Shown piece by piece: positions 32,576 through 40,061 of a stretch of DNA of 64,000 nt. The notes under the pieces are model-generated. The model did not search any database. It had not been told where the DNA came from and saw nothing but the letters and a program-made list of their open reading frames with translations. The stretch lies in contig CP094668.1 of assembly GCA_022836915.1 (NCBI GenBank), positions 6,696,001 to 6,760,000 on the forward strand, given 5' to 3'. Numbering within the stretch: the stretch's first letter is position 1; each line of letters starts with the position of its first letter. The translations under genes and the position numbers were made by a program. Source of the stretch: Paenibacillus sp. OVF10 (GTDB lineage: Bacteria; Bacillota; Bacilli; Paenibacillales; Paenibacillaceae).

Positions 32576-34033
32576 CTACAGCTGCGGACGCTGCTTGTGG
32601 AATTCTGTATTTTGTTCAAACGCATGCGCTACACGCAATACGGTTGTTTCATCAAAGGCTTTACCGATAATCTGCAGGCCAACAGGCAATCCATCCGAGA
32701 ATCCACATGGAATACTAACGGCAGGTACACCAGCCAGATTGACTGGAATCGTTAGAATATCGTTCAAGTACATTGTAAGTGGATCATCCACCTGTGAACC
32801 CAGTTTGAACGCCGTAGTTGGTGCAGTTGGTCCGATAATCACATCATATTTGGCAAATACATTGTCGAAATCCTGTTTGATCAATGTACGTACCTTCTGT
32901 GCTTTCAGATAATAGGCATCATAGTAACCCGAGCTGAGTGCATACGTTCCGAGCATGATACGCCGTTTCACTTCGGGACCAAAGCCTTGACTGCGGGACT
33001 GATGATACAGATCCAGCAAGTTGTCCGGATTGTCTGCACGCACGCCATAACGTACACCATCAAATCGAGCCAGGTTTGAAGAAGCCTCTGAAGATGCCAG
33101 CAGGTAATACGTAGCCACCGCATATTCGGTATGCGGAAGGGATACTTCTTCCCATGTTGCCCCGAGTCCTTCAAGAACTTTCAATGCAGCCAGAACCGTT
33201 TCTTTCACTTGTGGATCGACGCCTTCACCGATGTATTCCTTCGGAACAGCAATACGAAGTCCTTTGACATCACCTGTCAGTCCGCTCAAATAATCCGGAA
33301 TTTCTACTTTTGCAGATGTCGAATCTTTGGCGTCATAACCAGCAATGGCTTGCAATACATAAGCAGAATCTTCAACATTTTTCGTCAAAGGTCCAATCTG
33401 ATCCAAGGATGATGCAAATGCAACCAATCCAAAGCGGGAAACAAGTCCGTACGTCGGCTTTAATCCAACAACACCGCAATATGAAGCAGGCTGTCTGATA
33501 GAACCACCTGTATCTGATCCAAGCGTGAAGTATGCTTCTCCCGCAGCCACAGCTGCTGCAGAACCACCACTGGAGCCTCCTGGAACACGATCAAGTGCCC
33601 ATGGATTACGTACAGGGGAGAAACTTGAATTCTCATTGGAGCCGCCCATGGCAAATTCGTCCATGTTGAGTTTACCAATAGTTACGGTGTCCGCAGCTTT
33701 CAATTTCTCGACAACTGTCGCGTCATACACCGGGTCGAAATTACGAAGGAATTGGCTACCGCACGTCGTGCGCAGTCCGTTTGTAACGATGTTATCCTTA
33801 ATACCTACAGGCAGACCAAAAAGCAAACCTTTCTCCTCGCCGCTAACCAGACGGTCATCCAGTTGACGTGCACGAGCGCGTGCTTGTTCTTCATCTAGTG
33901 CCAAATATGCCTTAACTTTATCATCATGCGCGCCAATGTTCTGATACGCCTGATCCACCAGATCGCTGACCGACAGCTCTTTGGCATGCAGCTTGTTATG
34001 TAACTCAGGCAACGATTGTTCAAATAAACTCAC
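32576..34033 (-). CDS. gatA: Asp/Glu-tRNA amidotransferase subunit A
   Basis: 485 residues, an amidase-signature enzyme that releases ammonia from glutamine for transamidation. Signature PGGSSGGSAAAVAAG with the cis-Ser, nucleophile Ser in DTGGSIRQPAS, and the catalytic Lys in GIKDNI near residue 79. Full length and unbroken, between gatC and gatB, overlapping neither. RBS AAGGAGGACAAAAACT. Confidence 0.97.
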   Translation of the reverse strand: MSLFEQSLPELHNKLHAKELSVSDLVDQAYQNIGAHDDKVKAYLALDEEQARARARQLDDRLVSGEEKGLLFGLPVGIKDNIVTNGLRTTCGSQFLRNFDPVYDATVVEKLKAADTVTIGKLNMDEFAMGGSNENSSFSPVRNPWALDRVPGGSSGGSAAAVAAGEAYFTLGSDTGGSIRQPASYCGVVGLKPTYGLVSRFGLVAFASSLDQIGPLTKNVEDSAYVLQAIAGYDAKDSTSAKVEIPDYLSGLTGDVKGLRIAVPKEYIGEGVDPQVKETVLAALKVLEGLGATWEEVSLPHTEYAVATYYLLASSEASSNLARFDGVRYGVRADNPDNLLDLYHQSRSQGFGPEVKRRIMLGTYALSSGYYDAYYLKAQKVRTLIKQDFDNVFAKYDVIIGPTAPTTAFKLGSQVDDPLTMYLNDILTIPVNLAGVPAVSIPCGFSDGLPVGLQIIGKAFDETTVLRVAHAFEQNTEFHKQRPQL

Positions 34034-34060
34034 AGTTTTTGTCCTCCTTCCGGTTATCCG

Positions 34061-34348
34061 TTATTCCATTACAGCAGGCACTTTAAACTGCCCGTCTTCT
34101 TCTTCCGGTGCATTGCGCATCACCTGTTCAATCGACAGGCTTTCTTTGGTCTCATCTTCACGCATAACATTGCTAACGTGCAGAACGTGAGTGGTGGGTT
34201 CGATGTCTTCTGTATCCAGCTCATTCAGCTTTTCTGCATATTTTAAAATCGCGTTCAGCTGACCTGTCAGGGTCTGTTCTTCTTCAGCAGTCAAGTTGAG
34301 CCGGGCCAGCTTGGCCACATGCTGAACGTCATTATTCGAAATACTCAT
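34061..34348 (-). CDS. gatC: Asp/Glu-tRNA amidotransferase subunit C
   Basis: 95 residues, start MSISNNDVQHVAKLARLNLT, the GatC pattern, ending EDGQFKVPAVME. GatC clamps the A and B subunits together. First gene of the operon; start behind GGAGGC. No T-box leader was recognised in 34349-34518; that stretch is plain upstream DNA. Confidence 0.95.
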   Translation of the reverse strand: MSISNNDVQHVAKLARLNLTAEEEQTLTGQLNAILKYAEKLNELDTEDIEPTTHVLHVSNVMREDETKESLSIEQVMRNAPEEEDGQFKVPAVME

Positions 34349-34518
34349 TAGCGGATGCCTCCTTCATTCGTTCTGATTCCCGAAACGACCTGAAACGAAT
34401 CGCTCGTTTAACGGGCTAAAGTCTCAAGATAACTTTTTTCATTATAGGTGAGATAGTTCGACAATTCAATGCAAATGACCTGACAGGCTTCCGGGAAGCT
34501 AAAATCAAACTTATAAAA

Positions 34519-34547
34519 TAAAAAAGAGCCGGCATCAGCCGACTCTT
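34519..34547 (-). terminator. Terminator before gatC
   Basis: Minus strand GAGTCGGC-TGAT-GCCGGCTC then TTTTTT, ending the unit upstream of gatCAB. Confidence 0.88.
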
Positions 34548-34553
34548 AAAATT

Positions 34554-34937
34554 CTAAATCCATGCACGCAGATTAACCTGCTTTATAAAATCCGCCTGTG
34601 ACATAACATCGTTCGCGGTTTCCTCTTCCTCTTCCACAGCTTGAAAATCTCCGTTCATCAAATGATGAAACAGCTTCTCATTGTGTGTCGCAAGGGCGTA
34701 ATCTATCAACGCTTCTCGCTCGACCCGCTCAGCTTCCTGCTTCAGCAGAACCTCTTCCAGATCGACGTCGCCGGATGGAACAAAAAAGTTCCGGTTCACC
34801 TGCGGCACTCGAAGCACGTAATCGAACGCATTGTCCGGATTCCGGTCATAAGCGATGATGAAACCATATTCCCCCACAGGAAGATTCTGCTCAAACGCAT
34901 CCGCGACGATGACAACCTTCTCTCCTAATCGCAGCAT
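34554..34937 (-). CDS. Conserved-looking small protein of unknown function
   Basis: 127 residues. N-terminal beta-rich part (LGEKVVIVADAFEQNLPVGEYGFIIAYDRN, seen as a KOW-like or SH3-like barrel) followed by an acidic helical part (VEEEEETANDVM) and end VNLRAWI. I do not recognise a family. It is a single gene with its own terminator. Start behind GGAGGTTAGACG. Confidence 0.6.
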   Translation of the reverse strand: MLRLGEKVVIVADAFEQNLPVGEYGFIIAYDRNPDNAFDYVLRVPQVNRNFFVPSGDVDLEEVLLKQEAERVEREALIDYALATHNEKLFHHLMNGDFQAVEEEEETANDVMSQADFIKQVNLRAWI

Positions 34938-35068
34938 CGTCTAACCTCCTGGTAGTCTATCATTAATATTTATTTGTATAGTCTACTAGAAAAGAATAAC
35001 GATGTCTAGGAATACTAGAATTAAACAACATATTTGTGCAAAATCTTTTTTCCATTTTTAAAATGATG

Positions 35069-35299
35069 TTATTTCGGATTTCGTTGACCTGGCTTGCGCT
35101 GTGATCGAATCACGACAAACCAGTATATAATAAGCGGCGTGGGAAATCCGGTGATTCCCCATAATCCCCATAACCAAGGGAAACGTCCGCGTCTGCGTGC
35201 GTCCTGAAAGATCCATGTGCCTTGAACCAGGAGGAAAATGCCAAGCAGTATAAGCCATAGTGGAGAAATTTCATCCAATGAATAATGCATTTTATTCAT
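35069..35299 (-). CDS. Small membrane protein of the sigY operon (YxlD/YxlE-like)
   Basis: 76 residues with two membrane helices around WIFQDARRRGRFPWLWGLWG, the shape of a phospholipase-D N-terminal-like small protein found next to SigY as an antisigma component. It overlaps the YxlC-like gene by eight bases, so it is third in the sigY operon. Assignment by context and shape. Confidence 0.65.
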   Translation of the reverse strand: MNKMHYSLDEISPLWLILLGIFLLVQGTWIFQDARRRGRFPWLWGLWGITGFPTPLIIYWFVVIRSQRKPGQRNPK

Positions 35300-35627
35300 G
35301 ATGAACCTCCTTCCGACGCCGTCCTGCCCAGATCACAACTAAAATCACGGCAACAGCTGTACCAAGAGCCTGGATACTCAAATATAGAGCTGGAGCAGAT
35401 ACGAACAATAATGTACCGAACACAATGGCAAGCAATCCAACCAACCAGAAACATATCATCTCAATCCAATTGGCTCGACGTCTAATCTGTCTCCGTTCCC
35501 TGACTTCGGCTTCAAGTGCACCCAAAGAAGGAATACTTGTCGGCTCAAATGCATCATCCAGCACTTTCATGTGTTGCTGCAATCGTTCTACAACTTCTTG
35601 TTCTTGTGTATCATCTGATCTGCTCAT
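35292..35627 (-). CDS. YxlC-family anti-sigma protein
   Basis: 111 residues: a soluble N-terminus with VVERLQQHMKVLDDAF and two membrane helices (about 57-76 and 80-100). In Bacillus YxlC, encoded just after sigY, is the main negative regulator of SigY. Here it lies three bases after the sigY stop. Start behind GGAGCTGGAATAAGG. Confidence 0.75.
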   Translation of the reverse strand: MSRSDDTQEQEVVERLQQHMKVLDDAFEPTSIPSLGALEAEVRERRQIRRRANWIEMICFWLVGLLAIVFGTLLFVSAPALYLSIQALGTAVAVILVVIWAGRRRKEVHHE

Positions 35628-35629
35628 CC

Positions 35630-36160
35630 TTATTCCAGCTCCTTTCTTAACTGACGGAGACCATAAGCTGTGCGTGACTTCGCCGTTCCCGCAGGAATAC
35701 CCAGCATTTCCCCGATCTCGTCATACCCGTATCCATAATAATGCTTCAGTAGCACTGCAACACGATGTTCGGGTGTCAGTCTTGTCATCGCATCCATGAC
35801 ATCTGTCCATTCTTCATTCCGAGTCTCAAGCTGCCAGCGGAATCGACGTACAGCCTGATCCCGGATGAGAGCAAGCCAGTTCTGTTCTCTCTTCTTACGT
35901 CTTGTCTTATCGATATAGATGCGGGTCGCAATGGTGATCATCCATGATGAAAAGGCAGACGTGCCATCATATCGATGGATATTTTCCATACAACGAATCA
36001 TCGTATCCTGCACCGTCTCTTCTGCGAGGTTAGCGTCCATCGTAACTTTGACAAGATACTTATACACAAACGTGTAGTGACGTTGCAACAACGCTGCGAG
36101 TGCGCTATCGTCTCCCGATACTGCTCTGCGTACCTCTTCAAGCTCAGCTGCCTTTATCAT
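35630..36160 (-). CDS. sigY: ECF RNA polymerase sigma factor, SigY-like
   Basis: 176 residues from MIKAAELEEV behind GCAGGTGATAATC (the open frame begins earlier without RBS). Region 2 (NLAEETVQDTMIRCMENIHRYDG, FSSWMITIATRIYIDKTRRKK) and region 4 (LTPEHRVAVLLKHYYGYGYD, GIPAGTAKSR) are complete. The two following genes are small membrane anti-sigma-type proteins, and the upstream promoter (36194-36221) fits the SigY consensus, so the operon is self-activating. Confidence 0.88.
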   Translation of the reverse strand: MIKAAELEEVRRAVSGDDSALAALLQRHYTFVYKYLVKVTMDANLAEETVQDTMIRCMENIHRYDGTSAFSSWMITIATRIYIDKTRRKKREQNWLALIRDQAVRRFRWQLETRNEEWTDVMDAMTRLTPEHRVAVLLKHYYGYGYDEIGEMLGIPAGTAKSRTAYGLRQLRKELE

Positions 36161-36193
36161 GATTATCACCTGCTTCCCGTTCAATCTGGAGTT

Positions 36194-36221
36194 AATACGA
36201 CAGGCTCTGCAGAAACGTTCA
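36194..36221 (-). promoter_or_regulatory. SigY-type autoregulatory promoter
   Basis: Minus strand TGAACG-N16-CGTATT, 33 bases upstream of the sigY start. SigY of Bacillus recognises TGAACG with a CGTC-type -10 at this spacing. Confidence 0.75.
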
Positions 36222-36262
36222 ATGGAATCAAAAAAATTAAAACCCGACAATTTCCCGGGCAA

Positions 36263-36529
36263 TCAGACTTGTTTCCGGTAATCTTGCAGCTTGTCGAACC
36301 ATGGTTGGTTGCGGGCTCCGTTTCTTAAAACACGGCTTGTCCATATATTCTGCTGAGACTTCATCATTTCATTGGCCACGCTAGGGTTATGTATTAAAGC
36401 TCGCTCAGTACCCGGTTCTCTTTTCCCACTTTCCAATATACGACGGTTTTCTTCAATGATCGGATGCTCGACACGCTGATTCAACGGAATAACTCTTGGT
36501 TTCTCCACTTTGATATTCCCCACTCTCAT
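36263..36529 (-). CDS. Small hypothetical protein next to the MITE-like element
   Basis: 88 residues, protein-like composition (PLNQRVEHPIIEENRRILES, REPGTERALIHNPSV) and unrecognised. The ATG is five bases from the end of the MITE-like element, and no good RBS stands before it, so the true 5' end may have been displaced or cut by the insertion. It lies just upstream of the sigY promoter. Confidence 0.45.
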   Translation of the reverse strand: MRVGNIKVEKPRVIPLNQRVEHPIIEENRRILESGKREPGTERALIHNPSVANEMMKSQQNIWTSRVLRNGARNQPWFDKLQDYRKQV

Positions 36530-36533
36530 GATC

Positions 36534-36802
36534 TATATAAGTTGAACTAAAGATTATTTACACTGACACTAGGATGACAGAATAACCTTCCAATCGCTGT
36601 TATCCCCAGATTTTTTGATTCCCTTTTCTTAAAGGGAAAATCCGGGGATAGCTTATGCTTCCGATGCAGCTTTCTTTCAGAAAGCTTTTAGGCGAAGTGT
36701 ATGCTTTCGAAGTAGCTTTCTTGCAGAAAGCTTGTAGCTTCGCTTTTTCAGTTTTTTCTGTCCTCTCCGTTATCGTGTAAATGATTAGTTCAACTTATAT
36801 AA
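36534..36802. mobile_element. MITE-like repeat element, copy 2
   Basis: About 269 bp. Ends TATATAAGTTGAACTAA..ATTTACAC..GACAGAA and, from the right inward, TATATAAGTTGAACTAA..ATTTACAC..GACAGAA. It shares with copy 1 (6934-7159) the hairpin around TTATCCCCAGAT and the AGCTTTCTTTCAGAAAGCT hairpin, which here occurs twice because of an internal 40-bp tandem duplication. No gene. Confidence 0.75.
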
Positions 36803-36932
36803 TATTTTCTTAAATTCTTTTTTCTAAATCAATCTGTACTTGCTATTGCTCTAAAACTGGCTTGTTATGAAGCGCATCTTACATTTCTATGTAGCGTAAA
36901 AAAGGCTAATTCTGCGATAAAAAGGGGCTGAA
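36803..36932. other. AT-rich intergenic DNA
   Basis: No gene or strong signal between the MITE-like element and the terminator of the MBL-fold gene. Confidence 0.4.
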
Positions 36933-36975
36933 AACAAAAAAAGAACGCAAACCGGGTATAGACCACAGTCTGCGT
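36933..36975 (-). terminator. Probable terminator after the MBL-fold gene
   Basis: Minus strand ACGCAGACT and GGTTTGCGT pair (with G-U pairs), followed by TCTTTTTTTG. Confidence 0.65.
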
Positions 36976-37103
36976 GCTTCGCGAGGTTGGGTGTTTCTTG
37001 GTAATGCTTCAGTTAGATGATGCCTTAACGCTTGTAACAACTAATTGCTATTCTAATGAAAAAGTTGTCACTTGTCCAGACTTTCTTCACATATCATGTC
37101 GGA

Positions 37104-37736
37104 TTATCTTGCGGACACGTAAGGATTGTTCTGTTTCTCATAACCAATGGTCGTTTTTGGACCATGACCTGGATATACTTTCACTTCATCTGCAAAGGTG
37201 TAAAGCTTGTTCTGGATTGAATCAATCAGATCCCGTTCACGCCCTCCTGTCAGGTCCGTTCTGCCCACACCCATGCGGAACAGCACATCACCGGCAAACA
37301 GGTCGTTATCACAAAGCAAACTTACACTGCCTGGTGAATGTCCAGGTGTATGGAACACTTTAAACGTATGACCAATCAGATTCAGCTTCTGCCCTTCGTC
37401 CATGGCATATTCAGCAGGATCTGTCGAAAGCGGTGGTGTCGCCTGCGGCCAATTCAAAGATCCATTTAATTTCGGGGTGGTAAGCCAGTCGCTCTCCAAG
37501 TCATGAAGATAAACGGGACATCCCTTCAATTTACGGATCTCATCTACCCCGCCCATATGATCAAAGTGAGCATGAGTGAGGAGAATGGCTTCAATCTCCA
37601 AGTCTTGGATCGCCTTAAGCAGCGGCCCTGGATTCATGCCCGGATCAATAATGACGGCTTTACCTGGATCATCTCCTTGTAAGAGATACGCATTGGTTTG
37701 AAGCGGGCCTAGTGTAAACGTACGAATGTTAAGCAT
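37104..37736 (-). CDS. MBL-fold metallohydrolase (YqgX/glyoxalase II-like)
   Basis: 210 residues with the metal site THAHFDHMGG, then GHSPGS, GDVLFRMGVGRTD and YPGHGPKT: the short single-domain glyoxalase-II-like group. Such enzymes hydrolyse S-acyl-glutathione or bacillithiol-linked thioesters, or act on related small molecules; substrate not settled. It is the last of three same-strand genes (dedA, thioredoxin-like, MBL) with gaps of two and six bases, so one operon. Confidence 0.85.
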   Translation of the reverse strand: MLNIRTFTLGPLQTNAYLLQGDDPGKAVIIDPGMNPGPLLKAIQDLEIEAILLTHAHFDHMGGVDEIRKLKGCPVYLHDLESDWLTTPKLNGSLNWPQATPPLSTDPAEYAMDEGQKLNLIGHTFKVFHTPGHSPGSVSLLCDNDLFAGDVLFRMGVGRTDLTGGRERDLIDSIQNKLYTFADEVKVYPGHGPKTTIGYEKQNNPYVSAR

Positions 37737-37742
37737 ATCGGC

Positions 37743-38312
37743 TTAGTAACCCGAAATCAGTTCACGCAGCTCACGGATAATGGCCGCATGTGACTCCGTT
37801 CCTTCCCCATAACGTTTACCAATCTCTTGACGCGCTACAGCCAAATTTTCTTGATAATCTGCTGCTTCACGATCCGGATTAAGGCGTTTGAATTCAATCA
37901 TGACTTCCTGGACATGCTGCGGACGTGGTCCCCACTGACCCAACACATGTCCACCTGTATCTGCAAAAATAACGACTGGCACGGAACGGCCACCCATCGT
38001 CAGGAACTCATCCATCACTTCAGGATGGTTCTCCATGATCAAAACTTCAGTTGGGATTCCTGAGATTTCAAGCGCCTGGAACACAACCGGAATATTACGG
38101 ACAACATCCCCACACCAGTCAGCAGCCAGAATTAACACACGCAGATCATCGCGATGGTTCAGACTCTCAAAAAACTCACGATCCTCTTCGTTCGACCAAG
38201 TAAAGCTATCATAATTGGCCTGGAATTCACTTTGGTTCTTGGTCATACTTTCAACAAAATCTTTCGGTGGCAGACCTTTACCGAATTTGTGAGACAAGTT
38301 GGGTTTACCCAT
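37743..38312 (-). CDS. Thioredoxin-fold protein
   Basis: 189 residues. The central part LRVLILAADWCGDVVRNIPV carries WCGD in place of a redox CxxC, so disulfide chemistry in the usual way is doubtful; the cis-Pro RSVPVVIFAD is kept. The C-terminal third is helical. Thioredoxin-family proteins of this WCGD type are common in Firmicutes, function unknown. Lies between dedA and the MBL gene with tight spacing. RBS GAAAGGAAGTGTCTAGTC. Confidence 0.8.
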   Translation of the reverse strand: MGKPNLSHKFGKGLPPKDFVESMTKNQSEFQANYDSFTWSNEEDREFFESLNHRDDLRVLILAADWCGDVVRNIPVVFQALEISGIPTEVLIMENHPEVMDEFLTMGGRSVPVVIFADTGGHVLGQWGPRPQHVQEVMIEFKRLNPDREAADYQENLAVARQEIGKRYGEGTESHAAIIRELRELISGY

Positions 38313-38314
38313 GA

Positions 38315-38929
38315 CTAGACACTTCCTTTCTTTTTACGAGCATTCATCCATTTAATAAGTACATAAACGATCATAAGGGCGAGAGCGACAAGCAAAATAG
38401 GCATTACATATGGCGCCGCTTTCTCATCAATATGCTTCCATTGATCTCCAAGAATCATCCCTAAATATATAAACAATGCAGTCCAAGGTATAACAGCGAG
38501 TGTAGTAAGCAAGATGAATTTGCCTGTATGCATTTTCGTGATGCCAGCCGGGATGGAGATTGCATGTCTTACCACCGGAACAAAACGCGCCGTGAAAATG
38601 ACACCTGTACCATACTTGCGGAACCACTCCTCGGAATGGTCGATGTGTTTTTTCTGGATGAGTATGTATTTACCGTAGCGTTCAAGTACAGGTCTGCCGC
38701 CATAACGGCCAATCCAGTAAATAAATAACTGGGCAATCACACCGCCCACCGTACCAAAAATCATAGCACCGAAAAAGTTGATATTACCTTGTGAAACGAG
38801 AAAACCTCCATACGCCAGCACAATTTCGCTCGGGATAACTTCCAACATTAATCCAAGCATGATTCCAAAGTACCCAAGACTTTGAATCCAATCGAACAAT
38901 TGGCCAACAAGGTTATGAATAAAGTCCAT
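38315..38929 (-). CDS. DedA/SNARE-associated family membrane protein
   Basis: 204 residues with membrane helices and the family motifs GTVGGVIAQLFIYWIGRYGG and FTARFVPVVRHAISIPAGI. DedA proteins take part in envelope lipid recycling (undecaprenyl-phosphate and phospholipid flipping) and proton-motive-force homeostasis. First gene of the three-gene unit. Start behind GAAAGAGGGTTGAG. Confidence 0.9.
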   Translation of the reverse strand: MDFIHNLVGQLFDWIQSLGYFGIMLGLMLEVIPSEIVLAYGGFLVSQGNINFFGAMIFGTVGGVIAQLFIYWIGRYGGRPVLERYGKYILIQKKHIDHSEEWFRKYGTGVIFTARFVPVVRHAISIPAGITKMHTGKFILLTTLAVIPWTALFIYLGMILGDQWKHIDEKAAPYVMPILLVALALMIVYVLIKWMNARKKKGSV

Positions 38930-39089
38930 CTCAACCCTCTTTCTCCATCCTGATTGGCGGTGCCCCTCCGCACCATGGATGTTCGTCCCTATTTTATCAC
39001 AGGGCTGTGGACGTTGCTACTTCACGAGGTTGGGATAGTGTCCCGTTCGCAGCAGTCCGCATATGGTATGGGGAGAGGAGCGTGAGAAG

Positions 39090-39437
39090 ATGTCACACAA
39101 GTCAATACCCGGTTCTCCGCCGGTCAAACATACGCAATCCGGTCAAAACCTTCCTTCCGCCAGAGGAATTCGAAGAGCATGCAGCAAGGAATTGTACCGG
39201 ACAGCCAAAAGGCTAAAAGTATATGTCTCTCCCGAACGGATGAAGCAGGCAGAAGAATATTATTACGGTAAGGTGATCACAAATCTGCTCTGGATTGGGG
39301 AGAATCGCGACAACCGCAAGAAATTATGTGAGTGGTGGAACACGGATGTCAGTGCAGAGATCGCCGCGATGTGGGAAGTAGATGTTGAACCATTAAAAGA
39401 TGCGTTTCAGCACGCATTTGGCGGTTATCGTCTGTAG
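39090..39437 (+). CDS. Hypothetical protein
   Basis: 115 residues from MSHKSIPG. Basic N-terminal part, then a helical C-terminal part with KQAEEYYYGKVITNLLWIG and DVEPLKDAFQHAFGGYRL. I know no family. The GAGGAGCGTGAGAAG before the ATG is a usable RBS. An in-frame ATG at 39063 lies upstream. The coding look is good from about residue 30 onward. Confidence 0.6.
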   Translation: MSHKSIPGSPPVKHTQSGQNLPSARGIRRACSKELYRTAKRLKVYVSPERMKQAEEYYYGKVITNLLWIGENRDNRKKLCEWWNTDVSAEIAAMWEVDVEPLKDAFQHAFGGYRL

Positions 39438-39762
39438 GAATGCAAAAATGAGGCAGGTAGGTGTGTCTTCAAACCTACTGAAAGACGCAGCAAAGTTGAA
39501 GCAAATCTGAACATGTTAGGAACAGGCAAGGGCACTGTGTCCTTAACGTGTGATGTTAATGCGTTACGTACGAGCAAGCGATAGAGACAACAAAAATGCG
39601 ATTTTTTCTTTCCGATGTAAAGTTCACTCTAGGTGGGATTCGAGGGCGACCCCTTGCGGTTGGAGCAGAGCATGGAGCCGACCTCCAGGTGGGCATGAAT
39701 ATAAGCTGGGAGTATGAACATAAACACCGAGTAATTTTTCATGCTCAAGCCCACGAGTGGTA
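39438..39762. other. Intergenic DNA without recognised gene
   Basis: Contains short inverted repeat GTAGGT-N10-ACCTAC just after the preceding stop and a TCCTTAACGTGTGATG string resembling part of the following palindromic units. No open frame worth calling. Confidence 0.35.
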
Positions 39763-39953
39763 ACGAATCTGAGGCGTCTTATTCAAGGATTTGAAGCAAT
39801 TTTAGAAATCTAAGGAATCTGAGACACGTTATCTCGGGATTTTTGGCCTTTTATAATGTTTTTGTTAGGAGTTTCGGGAAATAACGTGTCTGATGTTCCT
39901 TACAATTTAAAAAGAGGAGCTAGAGGCCAAATAAGACGTCCTGTGTTCCTTAG
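39763..39953. repeat. Four-unit nested palindromic repeat cluster
   Basis: Two head-on pairs of a 25-base unit. Forward units at about 39763-39787 (GGCGTCTTATT core) and 39811-39836 (AAGGAATCTGAGACACGTTA core); inverted units at about 39874-39902 (ATAACGTGTCTGATGTTCCT) and 39927-39953 (AATAAGACGTCCTGTGTTCC). The inner two pair with each other and the outer two pair with each other, so the whole can fold into one long hairpin with an AT-rich loop. No gene inside. Resembles REP/BIME-type intergenic repeats. Confidence 0.7.
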
Positions 39954-40061
39954 AAAATCGCATACCCTCCGCAAGGAGCAGCCAGCTTGGACTCCCAGAC
40001 TTTTTAGACGCTGACATCCAACATTATATCGCATGGGTAAACGTCAAGATCCAGCAGTGAT

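Noticed and set aside
34349..34518. T-box or other riboswitch before gatC
   Set aside because: No T-box sequence, specifier loop or antiterminator found; the only strong hairpin belongs to the upstream gene.
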